A DNA stretch of 64,000 nucleotides, from contig LKNB01000004.1 of assembly GCA_001564055.1 (NCBI GenBank), positions 1-64,000 of the forward strand, written 5' to 3'. The translations under genes were made by a program, and so were the position numbers. The stretch comes from Rhodothermaceae bacterium Tc-Br11_B2g6_7 (GTDB lineage: Bacteria > Bacteroidota > Rhodothermia > Rhodothermales > Salinibacteraceae). Position 1 is the stretch's first letter, and every line of letters begins with the position of its first letter. The notes under the pieces were generated by a model. It saw nothing but the letters and a program-made list of their open reading frames with translations. It was not told where the DNA came from and made no database searches. This document shows positions 1 through 8,574 of this stretch, in pieces.

Positions 1-203
1 CTCGATCGAAAGTTTAACTCCGTACCTTTTTCCTGCCATGAGACTGACGTGGTGGTTCGCAGAAGCACACGAGAATATGGGCAATATAGGAAACAGCGCC
101 CAAAGAATCACGCGTGACGCATCACTACGTGTCTGCTCCCGGGTGATCTGTTACGCGCGCTACGCCGACGTGTAGCGCATGGGCGAGCCGTCGCCGCCCT
201 TGC
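1..203. other. Intergenic, no gene seen
   Basis: This stretch lies downstream of the TonB-dependent receptor gene. No convincing reading frame is present. The only structure I see is a short inverted repeat at 157-178 (arms GCGCTAC and GTAGCGC) just beyond the receptor stop codon. It could end the receptor transcript, although it has no clear T-run on either strand. Confidence 0.5.
157..178 (-). terminator. Possible terminator hairpin after TonB receptor
   Basis: Seven-base perfect arms (157-163 and 172-178) with an 8-base loop lie about 25 bases past the receptor stop. There is no strong U-tract, so this is only a candidate. Confidence 0.3.
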
Positions 204-2927
204 TCAGAACGAGACGGTAAACTCAAGCGACGGGTGGAAGCCCAGATCGAACACCTCAATCGTCTCAAACGCAACCTCCGGGCGGCCGCTGCTGTCCATG
301 GCGACCTGCGGCAGGGGCGCCCGGTACCAGGGGTTGCTCCGGTCGTACAGGTTGAACAGGCCAAGGCGGGCGTCGAGCAACGCGCCGAAGAGGGGCTGGC
401 GGTACTGCAGGCTGGCATCCAGCCGGTGGTACGGCCCGAGGCGCTCCGGCTGGGTAGCGTCCGTAAAGGCAAGCGTATTGGGCGCTCCCGAGGCCCACAT
501 CCAGTTGAGGTGTACCGTCCAAGCCTCCGCCGGGGCCACCTTCAGGTGCGTGGTAAGCTCGTGGCGGCGGTCCCAGCTTGCGGCAAACGGCTGCCCCTCG
601 TTCACGTCCGCGCTCCGCAGATCCACCCGCCCAAGGGTGTAGCTCGTGGTCCAGTCGACCGGCCCCAGGCGCTGCCGGCCCATCACCTCAATGCCGCGCG
701 CATCGGCCGTGTTGGTGAAGCGCCACGGCGAGAGCAGCACGCTCGTCTGCATCGTAGTTGGCGGCGTGAGCGACTCGTGCTGGCGCAAGTTGTCGTACGA
801 CTTGAGGTAGCCCTCGACCTGAAGCAGCGTATGCGGGGTGGCCTTAAAGTGGACCCCCGCGGTGGTATGATGCACCTGCGTGGGCGGCTGCTCGGCGCTG
901 CTCATCACCCAGATGTTACCTGTGGCGTTGCGCTCCAATGACAGCCGGTGCAAAAACTGATGATTGGTGCTGTACCCTGCGCTCAGCGAGAGCCGTCGCT
1001 CCGGAAAGAGACGCGCATGGAGGCGTGGCGAGAGGCGCCAGAAGTGGCCGCCGGTGGCATAGTGCGAGCGCAGCCCAACCCGGGCGTTTAGCCACGAGGC
1101 CTCCTTCCACTCAACCTGCCCGAAGAGGTCTACCTTTGTGCTTTCCTGCCGGTCGTTGAAACGCGGGCGCGGCGCGGTTTCTTCCTGGTACGACACATCA
1201 AAATACTGGACCGTCGCGCCCCCACTCCAACTGCTCACGCGGCCCAGCCCCCCTTCCACCAGATGCTCGGCTTTCAGGTTGAGCAGGCGGTTTTCTGACT
1301 GGAATGGCGCCAGGAAATGGCGTGCCTGGGCCGAGGCGGGCGTCCCGTCGGGCTGCACCATGCGCGTGTACACAAAGTCATTCTTCTCAAACGTGTTGTA
1401 ATACCGGCTGGCCGCTACCGTGGTGCGCCCGAATAGGCCGCGCGGCAGGGGTTGCTGCCACTGCAGGCTGAGGGCTTCATTGCCCCACGCGTTCTGGGTG
1501 CGGGCCCGCAGCAGATGCTGTAGGGACGTACTGCCGCTGCCGATGAAGGCGTCCAGATCGCCGGGCTGCAGCAGGCCCGCTCCCTGCTGCCCCTGCTGCG
1601 AGGTGCGGTCACCGCCCACGTATCCGCTGGCCATCAGGCGATGGCCGCCATCCCATTCCAGTTGCACCTTCCCATGCAGATCAAAGAAGCGGACCGAAGG
1701 CTCGGCCTGCTGAAGGGAGAGTGCCATCGGACCGGTGGCTCCGGTGCTCACCACGCGGCTGGGGCGGTCGATGTCGAGGCCATGCGCCACCAGGCGGTCG
1801 TTGTTAAACCAGGAGACCTGGTTCAGATAGGAGTGCCGCCCGGAGATGAGCCAGCTGCCGCGTCCGCTCAGGAGTGGGCCTTCGGCGGTGGCGCGGGTGG
1901 CAGCACTGCTCACGCCCACCTGCTGCCGGAAGCCGCGCTGCGACCCGGGCCGGGTCACGAACGAGAGCGTCCCCCCCGGCGGCGCGGAAAACGTGGCCGG
2001 GGCGATGCCGTAGTAGAAGGCCACCGTCTGCAGGGCGTCCTCGTTGAATGCGTCGAAGAGGCCGAAGAAGTGGCTCTGGTTGTAGATGGGCGCCCCGTCG
2101 AGTAGGACCTGAAAGCCATCGGCTCGGCTACCGCGGACGTTGAGGCCGTCGGAGAAAGCGCCGGAGATGGATACCGCGGGCAGCGGCTGCAGCGCCCGCA
2201 GCACGCTCTGCTCACCGAAGGGCGCGGCCAGCGAGGGCTGAATCAGGTTTTGCCACGTCGTGTCGACATCCGTATCCAGGATGCTGCTGTTGACCACCAC
2301 CTCGGGCGCCCGCTCCACAGACGGTGAAAGGCGCAGGGTCAACTCGGTGCGGGCCGCGCCCAGCGGCACGCGGACGGCGCGGGCCTCGTACCCCACGTAG
2401 GACGCCCGCAGCCGCGTGCCCGGGGCCACCTGCGCCTGAAACGCACCATCTTCGTTTGTCACGACGCCCCGCATGCGCCCATCCTCTTCCCATACCAGCG
2501 TTGCAAACGGTAGCCGGAAGCCGCGCTCGGCGTCAACCACGTAGCCGCTCACCCGTCGGGGGCCGGTAGCAGCACCCGTCTCCGGATACAGAAGCACCTG
2601 CCGGCGATCGTGATCCACGTGCATCCCGATGCCCTGGGCGGCCAGCACCGTTGCCAGCGCCGCGAGCGTTTCTTCTGCCGAACCGCGCTGCGCCGGAAGG
2701 GGGGCGGCGTGCTTGTCGCTGATCAGCGCATCGCGGTACAGAAACTCATAGCCTGTCGTCTGTGCCACCTGCGCGAGAACAGTCCGCAGCGACTCATCGC
2801 CAGCCGCTTGCTCCAGGTGCGGCTCGCCCTCCGCCATCGCCGTCGTACCCCACAGCGGCCCGAGACCGAGCAGCAGCCCGGCCAGCACAGCAACACGAAC
2901 GATGAGCAGCGCGGTCGTACGCATCAT
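204..2927 (-). CDS. TonB-dependent outer-membrane receptor with STN and carboxypeptidase-regulatory domains
   Basis: The 907-residue protein has a signal peptide (about residues 1-32) and an STN (secretin/TonB short N-terminal) domain at about 36-110, as in transducing receptors such as FecA. A carboxypeptidase-regulatory-like beta domain follows (about 125-205), then a plug (about 213-330) and a long beta barrel ending in a terminal Phe. The STN domain indicates signalling to the FecR protein encoded just upstream. Its start codon overlaps the fecR stop by one base (TGATG), so translation is probably coupled. The ligand cannot be read from sequence; siderophores or polymers are both possible. 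Lengths and domain order match Bacteroidota receptors. Confidence 0.9.
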   Translation of the reverse strand: MMRTTALLIVRVAVLAGLLLGLGPLWGTTAMAEGEPHLEQAAGDESLRTVLAQVAQTTGYEFLYRDALISDKHAAPLPAQRGSAEETLAALATVLAAQGIGMHVDHDRRQVLLYPETGAATGPRRVSGYVVDAERGFRLPFATLVWEEDGRMRGVVTNEDGAFQAQVAPGTRLRASYVGYEARAVRVPLGAARTELTLRLSPSVERAPEVVVNSSILDTDVDTTWQNLIQPSLAAPFGEQSVLRALQPLPAVSISGAFSDGLNVRGSRADGFQVLLDGAPIYNQSHFFGLFDAFNEDALQTVAFYYGIAPATFSAPPGGTLSFVTRPGSQRGFRQQVGVSSAATRATAEGPLLSGRGSWLISGRHSYLNQVSWFNNDRLVAHGLDIDRPSRVVSTGATGPMALSLQQAEPSVRFFDLHGKVQLEWDGGHRLMASGYVGGDRTSQQGQQGAGLLQPGDLDAFIGSGSTSLQHLLRARTQNAWGNEALSLQWQQPLPRGLFGRTTVAASRYYNTFEKNDFVYTRMVQPDGTPASAQARHFLAPFQSENRLLNLKAEHLVEGGLGRVSSWSGGATVQYFDVSYQEETAPRPRFNDRQESTKVDLFGQVEWKEASWLNARVGLRSHYATGGHFWRLSPRLHARLFPERRLSLSAGYSTNHQFLHRLSLERNATGNIWVMSSAEQPPTQVHHTTAGVHFKATPHTLLQVEGYLKSYDNLRQHESLTPPTTMQTSVLLSPWRFTNTADARGIEVMGRQRLGPVDWTTSYTLGRVDLRSADVNEGQPFAASWDRRHELTTHLKVAPAEAWTVHLNWMWASGAPNTLAFTDATQPERLGPYHRLDASLQYRQPLFGALLDARLGLFNLYDRSNPWYRAPLPQVAMDSSGRPEVAFETIEVFDLGFHPSLEFTVSF

Positions 2928-3913
2928 CAGGGCATGCGAAAGTGATAGTGTCGGTCGTCGGTTTCTTCAAACGTTCCGCCCAGCACCAGCTCCAGGTCCT
3001 CCAGGCTTTGCTCTACGCTATCGAGCAAGATGCGACCGGTGAGAGTCTCTTCCCGCACGTCCTCGGGCAGCGTGATGTGGATGTTGTGATGATACTCCAG
3101 TTCCTCAGCCACGGCGCCGGCTGTGCGCTCTTCGAACTGGAGCTCGTTTTGCATCCACGCGGTGTAGTACGCAGGATCGGCGGATTCGGGTTCAGAGAGT
3201 ATGCCCTCTTGCGTGAGGGCCACGCGCTGCCCCGGGGCCACTTCGCGGGCGGCACCAGAGGGCGTATGCAGAAACTGCAGGCGGCCCTCCACCAGATACA
3301 CCGCCACCGCAGGGCCCCAGGTACGCACCGTGAACGAGGTCCCCAGCACCCGCACCCGCCCGTCGTGCGCATCTACCTCAATGGCGCGGTCGGTGGGCGG
3401 GACCTCAAAGAAGGCCTCCCCCTCCAGCCCGTAGCGCACCCATTCCTCCTCGTCCGCACGTTGCACAAGCGTAGCATGGGGGCGCAGGGTGATGCGGGTG
3501 CCATCGTCGGCCGTGTACGTCACAGCGGCATCCTCGGCGGTAGCCAGCACCTCGGGCGCGGACGGCTGGAGCAGCATGAAGGCCAGCACGCCAGCTATCA
3601 GCAGGCTGGCGGCCACAGCCATGGCGGTGCGCGCCGATGCGAGCGAGAAGATGTGCGCGTTCTGCTCGGGCGCGTGGACGCCCGCCTCCCGGGCCACGCG
3701 CTGCCAGAGCCGGTCGGAGGCCTCAGACGAAAGCCCGTCCGTAGCCATCTGGCGGTCCGTGCGATAGTCCTGGAGCGCTTCGACGAGCGCTTCGTCGGAG
3801 GCACCGTCGCGCGGCTGCAGCGGCGCGTCGCCACGCAGGAAGGCCCCAATGCGGCGGGCCAGCGCGGCATCGCGCGCGGGCATCTCATCTGAGGCGTTAT
3901 TGGTTGTGTGCAT
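2927..3913 (-). CDS. FecR family anti-sigma factor / signal transducer
   Basis: The 328-residue inner-membrane regulator would pass the receptor signal to an ECF sigma factor. The N-terminal part (about 1-95) is cytoplasmic and helical. One hydrophobic span follows near residues 100-122 (rich in A, V, L), then a periplasmic FecR domain with the typical WVRYGLEGEAFFEV segment and a C-terminal DUF4974/STN-like domain. The frame opens at a TTG at 3925, but the first ATG (3913) gives a normal FecR N-terminus and was chosen. The gene sits between an unknown lipoprotein and the receptor, coupled to the latter by a one-base overlap. Confidence 0.88.
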   Translation of the reverse strand: MHTTNNASDEMPARDAALARRIGAFLRGDAPLQPRDGASDEALVEALQDYRTDRQMATDGLSSEASDRLWQRVAREAGVHAPEQNAHIFSLASARTAMAVAASLLIAGVLAFMLLQPSAPEVLATAEDAAVTYTADDGTRITLRPHATLVQRADEEEWVRYGLEGEAFFEVPPTDRAIEVDAHDGRVRVLGTSFTVRTWGPAVAVYLVEGRLQFLHTPSGAAREVAPGQRVALTQEGILSEPESADPAYYTAWMQNELQFEERTAGAVAEELEYHHNIHITLPEDVREETLTGRILLDSVEQSLEDLELVLGGTFEETDDRHYHFRMP

Positions 3914-3960
3914 CGATAGTAGCAAAGCGGTAAGGCAAGCGGTGGGGGTTTAAACGTTTG

Positions 3961-4881
3961 CTAACGAAGAGGTAGGGCTATACCAGCGTCCAGGTCTAAG
4001 GGGACAGTGTGGGGTACATCCTCGAACTGCAACACCGTTGTGCCTTCGGGTTCAAACATGACCCTTCCAGTGGTTGTCAACGTGCGCTCGTCGCTGTCAA
4101 ACGGAAGCGTAGCGCGCATTTCCATTTCCATCACCCCCGAGAGGCGGGCCACCAACGTACCCGGCCCTATGTGGCGGTCGGTGCGATTGATCGTCACGTC
4201 AACGGCCCTGAGGGTTAAGGTGTAGGACACCACATCCTCCGAGGCAGGAAACTGCCACCTGCCACGCTGCCGGAGCACTGCCTCCAGTTCCATGGGGTCC
4301 TTGCGGTGCTGCAGCGATACGGTGTCCTCACGGTCAAAGGTGTGTATGCTTCCCACCGCGCCCCCGGGCGCCTGCTGCGTGGCCGTGCCTTCGTACCGCG
4401 CCTCCGTGGAGGTGCGAACGACGGCTGCGGCATCGGGAAACTGCAGACGCTCTCGATTCTCGCCCTCCAACACATGGCGAGCTTCCACAGCCAGCGCAAC
4501 GGCAAGGTTACCTTCCGCCCCGGTACGCTCGAAGGCAATGCGGTGAAGCGATCGATCTTGGTCATACGTTGCGGTGTAGTCCTCCACCCGTCCACGCCAG
4601 GCCCGGGGCCGCTGCATCACCGGATCGGGACGCGCTATGCTCGGCGCATGCCGTAGCGTGTCCGGCTGTATCTCAGCCGTCAGGTCATGCAGCCCCATCA
4701 CGAACCCTCCCGTCCGGTCGCCCAGCGCCTGTGCGGTCAGGCTGGCCAGCACGGTGGCATCTTCCGTCGTCAATGCGCGGTCCTCCCCGTCTACGGCTGT
4801 ATCACAGGCCGCCAGCAAAGCGACCAGCGCCAGGCAACTGGCAAGGACCGTCGCGGGGTATGAGAACGAAACCGTGGGCAT
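3961..4881 (-). CDS. Unknown lipoprotein within the sigma–FecR–receptor cluster
   Basis: The 306-residue protein starts at the ATG at 4881. The longer upstream frame lacks a signal peptide and runs into the sigma gene. Residues 1-26 form a lipoprotein signal with lipobox LLAAC (Cys26), followed by an acidic Asp/Glu/Thr-rich mature protein. I recognise no domain. The second half reads as alternating beta strands. It lies 80 bases after the sigma gene and 47 bases before fecR, so co-transcription is likely. That placement is unusual, because sigma and fecR are normally adjacent. Function unknown; a surface accessory to the receptor is a guess. Confidence 0.75.
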   Translation of the reverse strand: MPTVSFSYPATVLASCLALVALLAACDTAVDGEDRALTTEDATVLASLTAQALGDRTGGFVMGLHDLTAEIQPDTLRHAPSIARPDPVMQRPRAWRGRVEDYTATYDQDRSLHRIAFERTGAEGNLAVALAVEARHVLEGENRERLQFPDAAAVVRTSTEARYEGTATQQAPGGAVGSIHTFDREDTVSLQHRKDPMELEAVLRQRGRWQFPASEDVVSYTLTLRAVDVTINRTDRHIGPGTLVARLSGVMEMEMRATLPFDSDERTLTTTGRVMFEPEGTTVLQFEDVPHTVPLDLDAGIALPLR

Positions 4882-4961
4882 CGGCACGCAGATAAAAAAG
4901 ATGCAAGCGTAGGTGTTTAACGATCGTACACTAACAGTACACAGAGCGCTGCGGGGCTCCC

Positions 4962-5561
4962 CTATTCGTCCGGCTCCTCTTCTCGAAAAACCTTCAGCGC
5001 CTTCCGCAGGGCTTTCAAGGCGTGGCCCATCTGGTTTTCGACGGTCTTGGGACTGATGCCCATGGCCTGCGCCGTCTCCTTGTACGTAAGGTCGTGCAGG
5101 AAGCACAGCTCAAACACGGCTCGGCGGCGCTCGGGCAGGTTGCGGACGGCCTCGTCAAAGGTCTCCCGGATGAGGGCGCGGTCGCGCCGGTTGTCCATCC
5201 CTACGGTGCCGCTCTCGCGCGTGAGGTCGGCCTCGTAGCTATACTTGGCCGTGTCCCGGAAATGGTTGAGGGCCCGCGTGTAACCAATCCGAAAGAGATA
5301 TGCGCGCAGCGACTTATCCGGGTCGATGTTGTCGCGCTTCTCCCAGATCATCACAAAGGCCTTCTGCACCAGGTCCTCTGCCACCTGTGGGGGCACCTTG
5401 CGGGAGCGAAGGTAACGGTAGAGGCCGTCGTGGTAGCGGTTGAAGAAGTGACGAAAGGCCTCGCCATCCCCATCGCGGATGCGGCGTGCCAGCGTAGCAT
5501 CGTCCAGGTCGTCGCTGTTGCGGGCGCAGAGCACCAGTAGCAAGCCCTCGGCAGAAAACAT
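4962..5561 (-). CDS. ECF-type RNA polymerase sigma-70 factor (Bacteroidota FecI-like)
   Basis: The 199-residue sigma factor has region 2 at about residues 25-95 (AFRHFFNRYHDGLYRYL, then EDLVQKAFVMIWEKR) and region 4 at about 130-185 (RRAVFELCFLHDLTYKETA followed by a helix-turn-helix with TVENQMGHALKAL). It belongs to the group that pairs with FecR anti-sigmas in Bacteroidota and should direct transcription of the receptor operon downstream on the same strand. The ATG at 5561 is used; a GTG one codon upstream is also possible. Confidence 0.9.
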   Translation of the reverse strand: MFSAEGLLLVLCARNSDDLDDATLARRIRDGDGEAFRHFFNRYHDGLYRYLRSRKVPPQVAEDLVQKAFVMIWEKRDNIDPDKSLRAYLFRIGYTRALNHFRDTAKYSYEADLTRESGTVGMDNRRDRALIRETFDEAVRNLPERRRAVFELCFLHDLTYKETAQAMGISPKTVENQMGHALKALRKALKVFREEEPDE

Positions 5562-5612
5562 CACGGAGACGGAGGAACGAGGGGAGGATAACGCAGAAAA
5601 ACTGGCCAGGCG

Positions 5613-6740
5613 TTAACACATACGGCCGGTCGGCTCCGTTCCCGAAAACTCCAGCGCAAAGTCACTGGTGCCAAAGGACGTATTAACGGCCTGGGCCGTA
5701 GCCAGCATGGGGTGATCCAGCGGTATCGTCCGGGTCTTGTTGGCCACCTCGTCCAGGGGCACGCTCGTCAGCCGGCCGCCCTGAAGCGCCACCATACGGC
5801 CGGTTTCCTCGGCGGATACCATAGCAGCCGCGTAGGCGCCAAACGCTGTAGATAGCGTCCGGTCGAACGGGGTGGGTGTGCCCCCCCGCTGCATGTGGCC
5901 GAGCACGGTGGTGCGCACTTCAGACGATACCAGATCGCGCAATTCGTTCGCCAGCACATGGCCTACGCCGCCCAGACGCACCGGATCAGGGCTGTCCTCC
6001 ACCGTCTGCTCCACCGTCTGCTCGCCCCCCTCTGGCTTTGCCCCCTCCGCTACAGCAATGATAGTGAACTGCTGCCCGGCCCGAGCGCGCTGATTGCAGG
6101 CTTCGGCAATAGCGTCCACCGAATACGGGATTTCGGGGATCAGGATGACATCCGACCCACTGGCCACCCCGGCGTAGAGTGCGATCCACCCGGCATACCG
6201 CCCCATCGTCTCCACAATCATGATGCGGTGATGGCTCTGAGCGGTCGTATGGATACGGTCGATAGCTTCGGTGGCGATCGTCACGGCCGAGTCGAACCCG
6301 AACGTCCGGTCGGTGCCTACGAGGTCGTTGTCGATGGTCTTCGGCACCCCCACCATGGGCAGCCCCATCTCCTGAAAGCGGTGCGCGATGGACATGGTAC
6401 CGTCCCCTCCAAGGGCAACCACAGCGCTCAGGCGCAGGTCCTTGCAGTACTTCACAACCTGCGCCGAGACGTCAGCGCCCCCCCGCCGGTAGTAGTTAAA
6501 CGGGTTGGCTTTATTGCTGGCCCCCAAGATGGTCCCGCCCTGCGTCAGGATACCGCTTACTTCTGGAAAAGAGAGGGTCCGCGTGCGGCGCTCAATAAGG
6601 CCGAGGAAGCCATCCTCAAACCCGACCACGTCGACATCGTGCTGCTGCAGCAGACTTTTGGTGACGGCGCGGATGACGGCATTGAGGCCGGGGCAATCGC
6701 CACCACCGGTCAGAAGGCCTACGCGTTTTCGTTTCGACAT
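5613..6740 (-). CDS. pfkA: 6-phosphofructokinase, group III (G104/K124-type signature)
   Basis: The 375-residue enzyme phosphorylates fructose 6-phosphate in glycolysis. The start at 6740 gives the expected KRVGLLTGGGDCPGLNAV nucleotide-binding N-terminus; the longer open frame upstream is not phosphofructokinase-like. Diagnostic motifs are GGDGT at 111-115 and PKTIDND at 133-139. The Gly in the first favours ATP, since PPi-dependent enzymes carry Asp there. The Lys in the second is shared with PPi enzymes and with group III ATP enzymes from actinobacteria, so ATP use is likely but not certain. A 12-base tandem duplication (5999-6022) inserts an extra EQTV in a surface segment. It stands alone, 51 bases from the sigma gene. 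Confidence 0.92.
   Translation of the reverse strand: MSKRKRVGLLTGGGDCPGLNAVIRAVTKSLLQQHDVDVVGFEDGFLGLIERRTRTLSFPEVSGILTQGGTILGASNKANPFNYYRRGGADVSAQVVKYCKDLRLSAVVALGGDGTMSIAHRFQEMGLPMVGVPKTIDNDLVGTDRTFGFDSAVTIATEAIDRIHTTAQSHHRIMIVETMGRYAGWIALYAGVASGSDVILIPEIPYSVDAIAEACNQRARAGQQFTIIAVAEGAKPEGGEQTVEQTVEDSPDPVRLGGVGHVLANELRDLVSSEVRTTVLGHMQRGGTPTPFDRTLSTAFGAYAAAMVSAEETGRMVALQGGRLTSVPLDEVANKTRTIPLDHPMLATAQAVNTSFGTSDFALEFSGTEPTGRMC
5999..6022. repeat. 12-bp tandem duplication inside pfkA
   Basis: Two perfect adjacent copies of CCACCGTCTGCT lie here. In the minus-strand phosphofructokinase this gives a repeated EQTV. It is in frame and looks like a recent slippage event in a loop. Confidence 0.8.
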
Positions 6741-6925
6741 GAAGGCGTATACTAATGAGGAGGAGCGTGAATCGGCAAGATCGGAAGCATCGGATCGCTT
6801 TGCAAGGCAGCCGAGGGAAAAGGGCTGCTCTTCGTATGGACGGGTCCTGCGCTCCGGCGTGAGGAACGTCCCCCCGCGGCCCGGATAGGCTACGCGTATG
6901 CCTCCCATTCTATCGATCCCGTGCT

Positions 6926-8461
6926 ATGCCTGCCCGCCTTAAGCCCCTCCACCTTCTCCTGCTCTTGCCCCTCCTCTGGCTTACCGTGGCCTGCGGAGAT
7001 CCCGACGACCCCTCGCCTGCCATGGAGGGCACCCCTGCTCAAGAGACCCCACCGTTTCTGGTGCCCCGCTGGATTGATGCCGACGATACCCCGCTTTTTG
7101 ACGACGACGGCATCCGCTTCCGCGATTACAACCATCGGATGAATGGCATCGGCGTGGTGGGCTCGCTCCACCGTTCGTCGGAGATGGGCCACGCGGCTTA
7201 TGATGCCTCGCTCACCGAGGAGCCCATGCGCAGCCGCGGGCAGCACTGGATCGATCAGGTGCAGCTGCTGCAACGTGTGTTCTTTGACGGCGGGGCCTTT
7301 ATTCCCCGGCTGGACCTGACGCCCGACGAGACGGGCTGGCAGATCCTCTACGGCACCGACCTCCGCGACTATCCCCATGGCGTGTACGCGTACCATGTGC
7401 ACCACCGCGCGGATCGCTTTTCGCATGTCGGGCTGTACGATGGCATGACGTACGTCCCCACCGCCTTCCTCACCCAACCGGGCACGTACCTGCTGGAGGC
7501 CCACTACAGCAACGGCCGCTTCTACCAGGACCCGACGCAGCAGGCCCATGATCTGCAGCACATGAGCTACGGCATGGATGGGCTCCGGGGCCACGTCTAC
7601 GCCTACGTTCGCTGGCAGAAACCCGGAGGCGCGGAGGATATGGGACAGCTCACGCAGGAGCAACTGGAAGGCTGGCTGCAACACAGCCCGGATGACCTTG
7701 CGGCGATCGCGCGTGACATCGCTGAGGTGCTGAACGACGCCTGGGATGCCGACCGCCAGATGTATGTAATGGAGGAGGGCGCCCCTACAGTTGAACTCGA
7801 AACCCTCAGCGCGCTGCTGCGGGGGCACAAGGTCCTGTACGAGACGCTCTATATGTTTGGCAATGGCGAAGAGGACCAGGCACGTGCGGAGACGCTGTTT
7901 GACCAGAGTACTGAGATCCTGCGTGCGATTCTTGCGACGGCCGAGCCGTATGGGCTGCCGGCATCGCTTACATTCACGGAGGACGGCGCTGTGGCCGCCA
8001 CCGACACAATGGACGCTGAGGCCCTCTGGACCTTTGTGAACGCCCTCACCGGCGGCTTTTCCTACGCCCGTGAACGCGAAGGCACTTCGGAGTTTCTGAC
8101 GCGCAATACGCCGGAGCTCATGGATGCGATCGGCGACTTTACCGACATGGCACTCGAAGGCGCGCTGAACTACGGCCTCGATGCTAATGGCCACCTCGTG
8201 GCGTCTCTGTCTATGGAGACCGGCGAGGTGGTAGACGACCGCCGCGGGGCCGCTCCTATGGGCATGTTCGTGACGGCCGCGGCTAACGCCTACCGCACCG
8301 GAACCACCTTTGCACGCGCAAGCGACTGGGCTGACCAAGAGGACGCGGTGGTAGACCGCAGCCGGGCACTGTATGATACCATGCTGGCCCACGTGGAGCT
8401 GTTGGAGGAGGCCTTCGTCGTTCCGCCCGAGGCGCTGCTGCAGACGGCGGAGCAGCCGTGA
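6926..8461 (+). CDS. Hypothetical lipoprotein, 511 residues
   Basis: I do not recognise the family. The protein begins with a lipoprotein signal whose lipobox LTVAC places the lipidated Cys at residue 23. The mature protein is acidic. Its first half (about 45-220) has mixed beta character with many Tyr and His residues (for example GVYAYHVHHRADRFSHVGLYDG). The second half (about 240-505) looks helical and repetitive, with several Asp/Glu-rich amphipathic stretches. The gene is divergent from pfkA across 185 bases and 113 bases ahead of the YihY-like gene, heading a run of plus-strand envelope genes. A surface-exposed or periplasmic role is inferred from the signal only. Confidence 0.75.
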   Translation: MPARLKPLHLLLLLPLLWLTVACGDPDDPSPAMEGTPAQETPPFLVPRWIDADDTPLFDDDGIRFRDYNHRMNGIGVVGSLHRSSEMGHAAYDASLTEEPMRSRGQHWIDQVQLLQRVFFDGGAFIPRLDLTPDETGWQILYGTDLRDYPHGVYAYHVHHRADRFSHVGLYDGMTYVPTAFLTQPGTYLLEAHYSNGRFYQDPTQQAHDLQHMSYGMDGLRGHVYAYVRWQKPGGAEDMGQLTQEQLEGWLQHSPDDLAAIARDIAEVLNDAWDADRQMYVMEEGAPTVELETLSALLRGHKVLYETLYMFGNGEEDQARAETLFDQSTEILRAILATAEPYGLPASLTFTEDGAVAATDTMDAEALWTFVNALTGGFSYAREREGTSEFLTRNTPELMDAIGDFTDMALEGALNYGLDANGHLVASLSMETGEVVDDRRGAAPMGMFVTAAANAYRTGTTFARASDWADQEDAVVDRSRALYDTMLAHVELLEEAFVVPPEALLQTAEQP

Positions 8462-8574
8462 CACCGGCTTTACCCGCATGACGGGCGCGCGTCTGCCCGC
8501 TGCGACTGGGACCACAGCCCTAAAGGGCGGGTACCGTAGGTTGTTGCTTATGTCCTCTCGTCTCGCTCACGCGT

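Noticed and set aside
5895-6755. Long plus-strand frame opposite phosphofructokinase (286 codons)
   Set aside because: It is the antisense of a gene with complete family motifs and has no recognisable features; GC-rich DNA gives such frames freely.
6890-8515. 541-codon minus-strand frame opposite the lipoprotein gene
   Set aside because: The plus-strand frame has a clean lipoprotein signal and acidic composition like its neighbours. The antisense frame is rich in His/Arg/Val without a family signature.
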